Source: Actinomycetes bacterium (GTDB lineage: Bacteria; Actinomycetota; Acidimicrobiia; Acidimicrobiales; RAAP-2). Taken from it: a stretch of 24,521 nucleotides of DNA. The number at the start of each line of letters is the position of its first letter. Position 1 is the first letter of the stretch. The notes below the pieces were generated by a model. It saw nothing but the letters and a program-made list of their open reading frames with translations, searched no databases and was not told where the DNA came from. Both the position numbers and the translations under genes were made by a program. Location of the stretch: NCBI GenBank assembly GCA_021791615.1, contig JAJYWG010000228.1, positions 1-24,521 of the forward strand. The letters are read 5' to 3'. Below, one piece after another: positions 6,391-13,629 of this stretch.

Positions 6391-7730
6391 GCGCCGAGGA
6401 TCGGGGCCAGCAAGCCCTGTTCGCCCTCGGCGAGGAGGTGCCAGTTCGAGGCGCGAGCAGGGCCCGGCAGACCGGCCCGGCCGCGCTCGCCGTCGGCGAC
6501 GCGCCGCCGGGCTGGCCCGAGGCTCCGGCGCCCGAGGCCTACAGCGGGGTGCTCGGCGAGATCGTTCGTTGCCTTGCTCCCCACACCGAGGCCGACCCGG
6601 TCGCCATCTTGGCCCAGGCACTGATCGCTGCTGGCGCACAGGTCGGCCGGGGCGCGCATGTCGCGGTCGAGGCAACCTTGCATCACCCGAATGAGTACGT
6701 GCTGATCGTCGGCGAGTCCGCGAAGGCCCGCAAGGGCTCATCGTGGGATCACATCGCCCGGCTCATGGACATGGTCGATCCCGGTTTCTCGACGCGCACC
6801 TCGACCGGGCTCTCCTCGGGCGAGGGACTTGTCTGGGCGTTGCGCGACCCCGTCGGTCCGGACCCCGGGGCGGCCGACCCCCGCCTGCTCGTCGTCGAGC
6901 CCGAGTTCGCCTCGGTGCTGAAGATGACCGTCCGAGACGTCAACACCCTCTCGCCGGTGCTGCGCTCAGCCTGGGACGGACGCCCGCTCGCCCTTCTCAC
7001 CCGCACGGCGCCCGCCCGGGCCACGGCCGCACACCTCGCGCTCATCGGTCATATCACCGCAGCAGAGCTCTCCCACCACGTCGTCGGCCTCGAGGCCGCC
7101 AATGGGCTCTTGAACCGCTTCGTCTTCATCGCCGCCCGGCGTGCCCGGCTCCTCCCCGAGGGCGGCCGCCTGGACCCCCTCGCGGGCACCGGCCTTGCGG
7201 GCAAGCTCGCTACACACCTCGAGGCGGCGAGAGGCGCTGGGCGCCTCTCCTTCAGTCCCGCCGGGCGCAAGCTGTGGTGGGAGACCTATCCGAGCCTCTC
7301 CGAGGCCGGCTCGGGACCGACGGGCGCCCTCGTCGCGAGAAGCGAGGCACACGCCCTGCGCCTGGCGCTGATCTATGCCCTCTGCGATGGTGCCCGGTCG
7401 ATCGGTCCGGGGCACCTGCGCGCCGGGCTGGCCCTGTGGGGCTATGGCGAGCGCTCGGCGATCTTTGCCGCGAGCAAAGCCACCGCAGGGCCGGTCGCCG
7501 GCCGCATTGCCGACGCGCTCATCGCCGCCGGAGGAAGAGGCCTCACGAGAACCCAGATCCGAGACGCTCTCGGACGCAACCATGCCGGTGCCGACATCGA
7601 CGCCGCACTCGCCGTCCTGTCTGCAGATGGACGAGCGCAGCTTCAAAGCGAGCCGATGGCCAGCGCCGCGACCACCGGCGGACGTCCCGCGCGAACCTGG
7701 GTCACAGCTCGTCCGTCATCGCGCAGCTGA
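6384..7730 (+). CDS. DUF3987-family P-loop protein carried by the transposon
   Basis: 448 residues starting at a GTG that overlaps the ATPase stop. A DUF3987/YfjI-like core begins near residue 50 (YSGVLGEIVRCLAPHTEADP). It includes a variant P-loop (VGESAKARKGSSWDHI) and an acidic strand (RLLVVEPEFASVLKM) that takes the Walker B place. Then come SPVLRSAWDGRPLALLTR and the conserved LALIGHITAAEL and NGLLNRFVFIAARR blocks. The C-terminus (about 375-430) looks like a winged helix (GGRGLTRTQIRDALGRNHAGADIDAAL). DUF3987 proteins are common in phages, plasmids and islands, often with replication functions. Its role in this transposon is unknown; a DNA-dependent ATPase or helper of target capture or repair is plausible. 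Confidence 0.8.
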   Translation: MLSAEDRGQQALFALGEEVPVRGASRARQTGPAALAVGDAPPGWPEAPAPEAYSGVLGEIVRCLAPHTEADPVAILAQALIAAGAQVGRGAHVAVEATLHHPNEYVLIVGESAKARKGSSWDHIARLMDMVDPGFSTRTSTGLSSGEGLVWALRDPVGPDPGAADPRLLVVEPEFASVLKMTVRDVNTLSPVLRSAWDGRPLALLTRTAPARATAAHLALIGHITAAELSHHVVGLEAANGLLNRFVFIAARRARLLPEGGRLDPLAGTGLAGKLATHLEAARGAGRLSFSPAGRKLWWETYPSLSEAGSGPTGALVARSEAHALRLALIYALCDGARSIGPGHLRAGLALWGYGERSAIFAASKATAGPVAGRIADALIAAGGRGLTRTQIRDALGRNHAGADIDAALAVLSADGRAQLQSEPMASAATTGGRPARTWVTARPSSRS

Positions 7731-7846
7731 ACAAGCCGGGGTCAAGCCCGCTCCCGAGGAGAGGCCCCGCCACCAGGGCTGCCAGCTCCAGCACACGGGC
7801 TCGACGCCGGCGCCGCAACTCCCATCCGAGTCCCATCATCGACCCC

Positions 7847-7873
7847 GGACCGGGCAGCACAGCTGCCCGGTCC
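7847..7873 (+). terminator. Strong hairpin terminator of the transposon operon
   Basis: A perfect 12-bp stem GGACCGGGCAGC/GCTGCCCGGTCC with a 3-base loop (ACA) is followed by a pyrimidine-rich run (tcttcgcgctcttgctcttctcc). It lies 116 bp after the DUF3987 stop and inside the right inverted repeat. It fits an intrinsic terminator in a GC-rich genome, although the trailing run is not pure T. Confidence 0.75.
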
Positions 7874-7945
7874 TCTTCGCGCTCTTGCTCTTCTCCACGA
7901 CAGTTCGGTCGTTCGGTCGTGCACGACTCCATCCCCACCCCGCGT

Positions 7946-7980
7946 GGCGTGGTCATCCTCATCCAGGGTGGCGCTCAACA
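7946..7980 (-). repeat. Right terminal inverted repeat of the transposon
   Basis: Read on the minus strand it starts TGTTGAGCGCCAC, the same 13 bases as the left end, and has 27 of 35 matches overall. The next base (7981) starts an intact reverse-transcriptase reading frame. Confidence 0.85.
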
Positions 7981-8580
7981 CCCTTCGAGCGTTACGCGGA
8001 TGACGTCGTTGTCCACTGCGACACTGAGGCGAAGGCGCTCACTCTGCGAGCCGCACTCGCCGAGCGGCTCGGGTCCTTGGGCCTCGAGCTGCACCCCGAC
8101 AAGACGAAGATCGTGTACTGCAAAGACGCGAAGCGCCGGGGGACCTCCGAGCACACGTGCTTTGACTTCCTCGGCTACACCTTTCGGGCTCGCCTGGCCA
8201 AGGGTCGGTACGGGTTCTTCGTGAGCTTCCTGCCGGCCATGAGTGCCGTGGCAAGAAAGGCGAAGGGGCGCCAGATCAGAGCCTGGCACCTCAACCGTCG
8301 CAGTGGAACGGACCTGTCCGGCCTCGCCCAGGAGATCAATCCCCAGGTGCGAGGCTGGATCAACTACTACGGGGCCTTCTACCGCTCCGAGTTGTACGCC
8401 ATTGCTGCGCGCATCGACGAACATCTCGTCCGATGGGCGATGCAGAAGTTCAAGCGGCTTCGAGGACGCCCCAATCGCGCATGGCGCTGGTTGGACGCAG
8501 CGCGGCTGCGACAGCCGACGCTCTTCGCCCACTGGCACCTCCTCGCCTCACCGACACGCCGGACTGTGGGAGCCGTATGA
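7981..8580 (+). pseudogene. ltrA: Group II intron reverse transcriptase/maturase, 3' fragment
   Basis: The frame from 7981 reads PFERYADDVVVHC, the catalytic YADD box of the palm. It continues through the LGLELHPDKTKIVY block and the FDFLGYTFRAR block, then the maturase X domain (INPQVRGWINYYGAFY, WAMQKFKRLRGR). It ends with the usual C-terminus just ahead of domain V. About 200 residues remain, so the finger part and half of the palm (roughly 230 residues) are missing. The transposon's right end abuts the first codon of this fragment. It cannot be active as a reverse transcriptase. Confidence 0.9.
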
Positions 8581-8642
8581 CGGGAGACTGTCACGTACGG
8601 TTCTGCGAGAGCGGGAGGGGGAGGTTCCCTCCCGCTACTCAC
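8570..8642 (+). ncRNA. Group II intron domains V and VI with 3' splice end
   Basis: Bases 8570-8603 form a 34-nt domain V: the AGC triad, a CCGTA/TACGG lower helix, a 2-nt bulge (CG), and an upper TGAC/GTCA helix with a purine loop. Domain VI is a hairpin GCGGGAGGG/CCCTCCCGC followed by TACTCAC, with the unpaired A expected for the branch point. The intron 3' end is therefore about 8642. It belongs to the truncated maturase immediately upstream. The stop codon of the minus-strand methyltransferase (8635) lies inside domain VI, so the intron end truncates that gene. Confidence 0.85.
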
Positions 8643-9278
8643 CAGGTTGGCGGTCGAGGCGGGCAACCAGCTTCAGGCCGGCGGCAGCGGCGAGTGCGGT
8701 CTCGGCGGCGGGGTCGAGGAACCGGAAGGTGAGCTCGACCGGCTGGTCCCACCACTCGGTGACGGTCTTGGCTGTCCCGGGCGGGTGGTCGGCGTCGGCG
8801 GTGTGGAAGGCGACCAGGACCGGGCCGTCGGGTCGGGTGACCCGGGCTATCTCCCGATAGGCGGCGGCCCGCCCGGGGTGTCGAGGTGGATCAGCGCGTA
8901 CCAGCACACCGCCCCGGCGACAATGCCGGTGGCGAGCGGCAACCCGGTCAGATCACCGGCGGCTGCGGGAATCCCGGCGCCGCTGCGGGCGAGGCGGCAC
9001 ATGGCCGGCGACAGGTCGACCGCCACCGTCCCGACACCCCGGGCGGCCAGGTGGGCGGCGACGTGACCGGGGCCGGCCCCGAGATCGGCGACGGTCCCGC
9101 CGGCGCAGGTCTCGGCGAACGCGTCGAGCAGGGCCCGGTCGAGCGGCTTGGCAGCCAGCTCGCCGCCGATCTCGGAGGCGTAACGGTCGGCCACGGTGTC
9201 GTAGCTTCGCCGCACCACGCCAGCGGCGGCGGCCGGCACGGCGGGCGGGGCAGCGGGTGCGGCCCAGTAGCCGGCCAT
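8635..9278 (-). pseudogene. Class I SAM-dependent methyltransferase (frameshifted, 3'-truncated)
   Basis: From the ATG at 9278: a YDTVADRYASE lead-in, motif I VADLGAGPGHVAAHLA (about residues 63-78), an acidic motif II region TVAVDLSPAM, and GAVCWYALIHLDTP as motif IV. The frame is then lost in a C/G run near 8871-8880. The remainder (AAAYREIARVTRPDGPVLVAFHT ... LARLDRQPGE) continues in another frame to 8635. The last residues derive from intron DNA, so the normal C-terminal strand is missing. It overlaps the TrmO-like gene start-to-stop (TGATG), so it was the third gene of a coupled operon. The substrate is unknown. Confidence 0.75.
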
Positions 9279-9721
9279 CAGCTCGTGCGACCAGACCGGC
9301 TGGCGCAGCGCCCCCGGAGGGCGAGCTCGGTCAGGTAGGGCTTGATGTCGAGGACCGGGGTGGCGTCGATGGCGTCGAGCCCCTCGACGGTCACCACCAG
9401 GCCGTCGACGCCGAGGAGGCGGCAGACATACACCCCGATCCGATTCGGTCGGGCCCTGGCCCGCTGCGCGAATATCCCCACCGCCGGCCAGTCGCGATTG
9501 CCTCGGGGATGGCGCCGGCTGGTCCGCACCTGCACCGGGTCGACCCGGTCGAACAGGTAGACGACCTCCACATGCGTGGACTGCTCCAGGCCGGCAACGG
9601 CGTCGCCGCCGAAACGGGCAGCATCGAGGGTGACCGTCGAGAACACGCCGGCCCAGTCGTAGTCCGTCGCCTCCGCCCGGGGGGAGCGGACCACCCCGAC
9701 CGGGGTGAAAGTCACCTCCAC
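9278..9721 (-). CDS. TrmO/YaeB-family tRNA-modification-like methyltransferase
   Basis: About 147 residues with the TrmO (TsaA/VirR) beta-barrel signature: TPVGVVRSPR, a GLEQSTHVEVVYLFDRV strand, GIFAQRARARPNRIGVYVCRLL (matching the family GxFAxRxxxRPNPIG block), and IDATPVLDIKPYL. TrmO proteins methylate t6A37 in tRNAs for threonine using SAM. This member has a GNRDWP insertion-like segment and Arg in place of Pro in the RPNPIG block, so its target may differ. The start is uncertain: GTG at 9721 or 9715, both overlapping the end of the upstream methyltransferase. It is the middle gene of an overlapping three-gene unit. Confidence 0.8.
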   Translation of the reverse strand: MEVTFTPVGVVRSPRAEATDYDWAGVFSTVTLDAARFGGDAVAGLEQSTHVEVVYLFDRVDPVQVRTSRRHPRGNRDWPAVGIFAQRARARPNRIGVYVCRLLGVDGLVVTVEGLDAIDATPVLDIKPYLTELALRGRCASRSGRTS

Positions 9722-10344
9722 GAGACATGGGCGGCGACGAACCACTCTCCGTCGGCCAGGACATCCCCGCCGATCTCGCCGGCCAGCTGGGCGGCGGTGA
9801 GGTAGCGCTTGAACACCCGGTGGACCGACCCGTCGTTCAACACCCGTTCCTGGGTTTGCTCGGCCTCCACGCCGGGGCGCCGTGCGGAGTCGACCACCAC
9901 CAGCTCGGCGGCGACGCGGCGGGCCTCGGCAATGAAGGCGGCCCTTTCCCCTCCTGGAAGGTGTCCGTAGAGGTGGCCGGTGAAGACCCGTTCGAACGAG
10001 TCGTCAGCCAACGCCAGCGAGAGGGCGTCGCCACGGATCACCCGGCCCCCGGGAATGCGGTCGCGTGCCAAGTCGAGCATGGAGCGGCTCTGGTCGAGCC
10101 CGACAACCGGTCCTCGCAGGTGGCGGGTGAGGAAGCCGCTGCCGCACGCCACGTCCAGCGTGGCCGCCGGCGGCAGGCCGGCCACCACCTCGACGAGGTC
10201 GGCTACCGCTTGGTCCCAGCCGGGACGGTTCCGACCGGCGAAGAGGCCACGGCCAAGGTACCAGTCGTCGTACTCGCCGGCGCGGGCGTCGTAGTAGCTG
10301 GCGGTGGCGGCGTCGGTGGCGAAGGCAGGCGGAGCGGCGGACAC
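9712..10344 (-). CDS. Class I SAM-dependent methyltransferase
   Basis: 210 residues. YYDARAGEYDDWYL is the N-terminal helix seen in UbiE/COQ5-like enzymes, motif I is TLDVACGSGFLTRHL (about 62-76), and VVGLDQSRSML is the motif II region with the acidic ribose contact. GDALSLALADDSFERVFTGHLYGHL covers motifs III-IV, and AARRVAAELVVVDSA comes close to the post-motif strand. It appears complete, with a C-terminal FKRYLTAAQLAGEIG region. It is the first gene of the minus-strand operon with the TrmO-like and second methyltransferase genes. It is divergent from the ATP-grasp gene with only 35 bp between starts. The substrate cannot be read from sequence. Confidence 0.85.
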   Translation of the reverse strand: MSAAPPAFATDAATASYYDARAGEYDDWYLGRGLFAGRNRPGWDQAVADLVEVVAGLPPAATLDVACGSGFLTRHLRGPVVGLDQSRSMLDLARDRIPGGRVIRGDALSLALADDSFERVFTGHLYGHLPGGERAAFIAEARRVAAELVVVDSARRPGVEAEQTQERVLNDGSVHRVFKRYLTAAQLAGEIGGDVLADGEWFVAAHVSWR

Positions 10345-10379
10345 GCCCGGCGAGTCTGCCAGCCCCGAACACTGGTGGC

Positions 10380-11261
10380 ATGCTTGTTCGGATGCGGGTC
10401 GGGGTGGCGGCGAGCAGAGAGTTTCTCGACCTGGACGACAGCTGGCCGCTGCTGTGCGCCGCCCTGGCGGACCTTGGCGCTCGGTCCGAGGTGGCCGTCT
10501 GGGACGACACCAACCTCGACTGGGCCCGCTTCGACGTGGTGACCCCCATGTACACCTGGGGGTACGTGACCCGCCGCGAGCAGTTCTTGGGCTGGGTCGA
10601 GCGGGTCGAGGCGGTCACTAGGCTGGTCAACCCGGCCGCCATGCTCGCCTGGAACAGCGACAAGACCTACCTGGCCGACCTCGCCACGGTGGGTGTGCCA
10701 ATCGTCCCCACCCTCTGGGTCGCCCCCGGCGAGCGCTGGGAGCCCCCTGCGGAGGATTACGTCGTCAAGCCGACCGTGGCCAGCGGCGCGATGGGCGCCG
10801 CCCGCTACCGGGCCAGCCCCCGCAGCGTCGCCGACGCCCACGTGCGACGCCTGCACCAAGCTGGCCAGACGGTCATGGTCCAGCCCTACCAGCACAGGGT
10901 GGACGCCGTCGGCGAGACCGCGTTGGTTTACTCCGACGGTCGCTTCAGTCACGCCGTCGCCAAGGCGGCGATGCTGGCCGCCGACGCCGGTGAGACCGAC
11001 CGGCTGTGGGAACGAGAGGTAATCACCCGCGTCGAGGCGACCGGTGAGCAGCGAGAGGTCGCCGGGGCGGTGATCGCCGCAGTGGCCGGTCGCTTCGGGC
11101 CGCCCGTCTACGCCCGAGTCGACCTCGTTGCCGACCAGCGGGGGTACTCGCGGCTGCTCGAAGCCGAGCTGGTCGAGCCGTCGCTGTTCTTAGGGACCGC
11201 CGACGGCGCCGCCGGCCGGCTTGCTGCCGCCCTCGCACGCTGCGCCCGAGCTCGGGGCTGA
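10380..11261 (+). CDS. ATP-grasp ligase (RimK/DcsG-like)
   Basis: About 293 residues (the start could also be the ATG at 10395). The N-terminal domain holds AVWDDTNLDWARFDVVTPMYTWGYVTRREQFLGWVERV and NPAAMLAWNSDKTYLADLATVGVPIVPT. The latter is the signature of a family of uncharacterised ATP-grasp proteins related to RimK and the cycloserine cyclo-ligase DcsG. The ATP-grasp core follows: DYVVKPTVASGAMGAARY (nucleotide lysine and glycine loop), TVMVQPYQHRV, and a metal-site strand VYARVDLVADQRGYSRLLEAELVEPSLF. Such enzymes join a carboxylate to an amine via an acyl phosphate. Substrates are unknown. It converges with the MDMPI gene, whose inferred stop is 18 bp away. Confidence 0.85.
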   Translation: MLVRMRVGVAASREFLDLDDSWPLLCAALADLGARSEVAVWDDTNLDWARFDVVTPMYTWGYVTRREQFLGWVERVEAVTRLVNPAAMLAWNSDKTYLADLATVGVPIVPTLWVAPGERWEPPAEDYVVKPTVASGAMGAARYRASPRSVADAHVRRLHQAGQTVMVQPYQHRVDAVGETALVYSDGRFSHAVAKAAMLAADAGETDRLWEREVITRVEATGEQREVAGAVIAAVAGRFGPPVYARVDLVADQRGYSRLLEAELVEPSLFLGTADGAAGRLAAALARCARARG

Positions 11262-11278
11262 GCGTGCCAACCTGGCGC

Positions 11279-11957
11279 CTATCCGATTGCGGGTAACGGT
11301 CGGCTGCTGCTCCGAGGCGGTCACGTTCGCCGCCGTCGAGACGAAGGCGTCCGGTGGCTTTGCGCAGGTATGTCGCTACGTCCCACCACCCGGGTCGGGG
11401 TACGCCGGCCAGCTGGTCGAGGGTCCATGCCGTCACCTCCAACGCGTCCGGGATGGGGTCACCAAGGTCCGGGACACCGACGAGCAGGTCGAGGTGGTGG
11501 AGGGTGAGCTCGACGACCCACATCCCGAGCAGGTCGGCCGCTTCGAGGACATGACCCTGGAAGCCGTAGCGGCCCGGGGGAGCCGCCCGAGCGGCCCGAG
11601 CGGCGGGGCGACGACGTCGGCGAAGTGGGCGAGGAGCCATTTGCCCTGGCTGTAGGCGGCGGCCATCGCCCAGGTGGAGCGCACCTCGGCGAAACCGGGC
11701 GGCGCGCGGGCCGGCCAGTCCTTCCAGTAGGAGACCAGGTCCCGGTCGGCGCGCTCCTCGCTCGGCGACGCCAGCCCCGCGAGGAGCCCCTCGGCCCCCA
11801 TGCGCACGTGCACGACCAGGTCGGCGACCCTCCAGCCCTCACAACCTGTCGGGCGGATCAGCTCGGCGTCGCTCAACCCTCCCACGACGCCGAGAAGGTC
11901 GTCGAGAACCCGGCCGAGCACCGAGGCGAACTCCACCCCGGGGCGGTCGAGGGTCAC
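11279..11957 (-). pseudogene. MDMPI/DinB-fold mycothiol-dependent enzyme (two frame breaks)
   Basis: The GTG at 11957 overlaps the upstream stop (GTGA). The N-terminus, LDDLLGVVGGLSDAELIRPTGCEGWRVADLVVHV, is the classic mycothiol-dependent maleylpyruvate isomerase start with the metal His. The frame is lost in a C5G3-type run near 11574-11582. It resumes elsewhere as GRYGFQGHVLEAADLLGMWVVELTLHHLDLLVG, with the second metal-ligand HHLD. A second shift near 11285-11293 hides the expected RYP-x-IG stop at 11279. Corrected for both, the gene ends neatly 18 bp from the convergent ATP-grasp gene. Two indels at low-complexity sites could be sequencing errors as easily as decay. Confidence 0.7.
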
Positions 11958-12865
11958 GGCTCGGGGAGGTGCTTGGCGAAGAAGACCCGCTCATAGCCGG
12001 CCTGGGTGGCCCGGTGGGTCTCCCGGTAGCCGTGGCGCGGGTAGTAGGCGAGGTTCTCGGTCATGGACAGGTTGGTGTACAGGCGCGACTCCGACAGGCC
12101 GGCCGCTCTCGCCCGCACCTCGGCGGCCTCGAGGAGCCGGCGGCCGACACCGCCCCGCTGGAAGGCGGGGGCCACGGCGACGTTGTCCACCAGCAGGTGG
12201 TCGCCGGCCGGGCGGACCACGACGAAACCGGCCAGCTCGCCGTTGGTTTCGTCGGTCATCGGAGCCGGCGGCCGAACCGTGCGGGCCAGGTACGGCTCGT
12301 AGGCGGCACGGGCCAACTCCGTAATGGCAGCGACGTCGCCCGTACCCGCCGGGAGGAGGGCCAACCGGTCAGGGGAAAAGGGGCCGGCGCGGCGGATATC
12401 GAGGAGATGGTGGCAGGCCTCGTGCGCGTTGCGCCTCACGACGTCGGCCGTCGAAAGAATCCCGAACACCGGATGGGTCACCTCGCCGTCGGGGGCCGTT
12501 TCGGCGATGCGCACCCACTCGCTCGCGGTCGAGGCCAACACAGCGAGGCCAGCGACCGGCGAGAGCTGCTCGTAGCGGCGAGCCTCGGCCAGCAGGTTCT
12601 CGTCCCAGCAGGCCACGCCGGCGGCCGGGTCCAGGGACAATGTGACCAGCCGTTCGGTGCCGATGCGCAGCACGTCGACCAGGTGCCACACGTACATGGC
12701 CGCCGACCAGCGATCCCGGTCCCGGCGGCGGGGGTCGCGCACCCGGCCGAGCGCGATGCCGAATCGTCCGGCCAGAGCCTCGACTACTGCGACCGCGTCG
12801 TCGCGTGGGGACGACCAGTCGAAGCCGCACTCCGAGCACACCGCCTCGGTCGGTTGCCAGCGCAC
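11954..12865 (-). CDS. DinB-like domain fused to GNAT acetyltransferase
   Basis: The preferred start is the GTG at 12865 (VRWQPTEAVCSECGFDW), because that block is the normal beginning of these DinB-like proteins; the frame stays open upstream to 12958. Residues about 1-165 form the helical DinB/DUF664-like part (WHLVDVLRIGTERL ... VRRNAHEACHHLLDI, with putative metal His). Residues about 175-303 form a GNAT: AAITELARAAYEPYLART, then VDNVAVAPAFQRGGVGRRLLEAAE (acetyl-CoA loop Q-R-G-G-V-G) and LAYYPRHGYRE. Between PMTDE and NGELAGF the usual 15 or so residues of the GNAT beta2-beta3 region seem to be missing. Transcription continues into the MDMPI gene. Confidence 0.75.
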   Translation of the reverse strand: MRWQPTEAVCSECGFDWSSPRDDAVAVVEALAGRFGIALGRVRDPRRRDRDRWSAAMYVWHLVDVLRIGTERLVTLSLDPAAGVACWDENLLAEARRYEQLSPVAGLAVLASTASEWVRIAETAPDGEVTHPVFGILSTADVVRRNAHEACHHLLDIRRAGPFSPDRLALLPAGTGDVAAITELARAAYEPYLARTVRPPAPMTDETNGELAGFVVVRPAGDHLLVDNVAVAPAFQRGGVGRRLLEAAEVRARAAGLSESRLYTNLSMTENLAYYPRHGYRETHRATQAGYERVFFAKHLPEP

Positions 12866-13001
12866 AACCCCGACGCTACCGCCGCGAGGTGATGGGCTCT
12901 GGCGGGGCGCCCGCCTGTTGGTGACGAGCCCGACGGGCGGTCCCGGGCCGAAGTGCACCCCGGCCGCAGCGGGCTCTTGGCGCCTTGCGGCGAAACGGGC
13001 G

Positions 13002-13532
13002 TCAGCGGTCCGTGAGGCCCTGCTCGGCGCTCCATTTGTTGATCTGCTCCGAGAAGGCCTCGTCCGCCGAGCCGGTCGGTCGGGCGGCGGTGAACACCAC
13101 GACGTGGCCGTCAGGGTCGGTGGTCGTCACGTCCCGTGTGTTCCAGGGGGTATCGACGGGGCCGTCCACCCTCCCACCACCGTGCACTCTGGCGCGAGCG
13201 GCCAGCGTTTCGACCTCGTCGTAGACCGCCGCGAAGCTCAAGATGCAGCCCGTACCGGCGGTAACGGCGCCTGGTGCGGGGCGCACGAGCAAGTCCTGGA
13301 ACTGCCAGCGCCGTAGATGCACCAGGGCCGGCCCGCTGGGCCCCGGCAGGGCGAACAGCCTGACGAACCCGAGCCCGTCGACGTACCACGACACCGTCGC
13401 CTCCAGGTTCGACGCGAGCAGCGTGGCGAACATGGGAATGCCGTAGATCGCCCGGCTGATCCCCGGTGCTCGCGCACCGGGCTCGGGGGCAGGGACCGGA
13501 GACTCGATGTCGCTCACCCCGGCATCTTCCAT
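13002..13532 (-). CDS. Glyoxalase/bleomycin-resistance (VOC) family protein
   Basis: 176 residues. A VOC domain spans about residues 30-150: PMFATLLASNLEATVSWYVDGLGF (first beta-alpha-beta), LVHLRRWQFQDLLVR, GTGCILSFAAVYDEVETLAARAR (second module), and TRDVTTTDPDGHVVVFT with the metal or substrate strand DPDGH. The N-terminal 25 residues are Pro/Ala-rich and may be untranslated; a GTG at 13517 is an alternative start. Family members are metal-dependent lyases, dioxygenases or drug-binding proteins. The exact activity is unknown. It is divergent from the PPOX gene. Confidence 0.85.
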   Translation of the reverse strand: MEDAGVSDIESPVPAPEPGARAPGISRAIYGIPMFATLLASNLEATVSWYVDGLGFVRLFALPGPSGPALVHLRRWQFQDLLVRPAPGAVTAGTGCILSFAAVYDEVETLAARARVHGGGRVDGPVDTPWNTRDVTTTDPDGHVVVFTAARPTGSADEAFSEQINKWSAEQGLTDR

Positions 13533-13629
13533 CCTGGCGGGCGCAGAGGGCTGCCAGCCGTCGCTTGGTCAGCAGCGGCCCCTGCCCCCTTCGGGCGTTC
13601 CAGCCTGCCTGGCTCGTAGTGTTGGCTGG

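Larger units (their letters stand above)
3388..7980 (+). mobile_element. 4.6 kb four-gene Mu/Tn7-like transposon
   Basis: The element starts TGTTGAGCGCCAC at 3388 and ends with the reverse complement at 7980 (GTGGCGCTCAACA). The inverted repeats extend as 27 of 35 matching positions. TG...CA ends are characteristic of transposons moved by Mu, Tn7, Tn552 and IS21-type DDE enzymes. Inside lie four genes on one strand with coupled starts: DUF6431, DD(35)E transposase, AAA+ ATPase and DUF3987. A strong terminator follows the last gene, with about 180 bp (left) and 250 bp (right) of non-coding terminal DNA. No target-site duplication is visible: the flanks are accgg and ccctt. Each flank is a piece of a different group II intron. 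Confidence 0.85.

Noticed and set aside
6743..8224. Plus-strand open frame of about 490 codons overlapping the DUF3987 gene
   Set aside because: Arg/Pro-rich out-of-frame reading that crosses the transposon end; the DUF3987 frame has clear family motifs.
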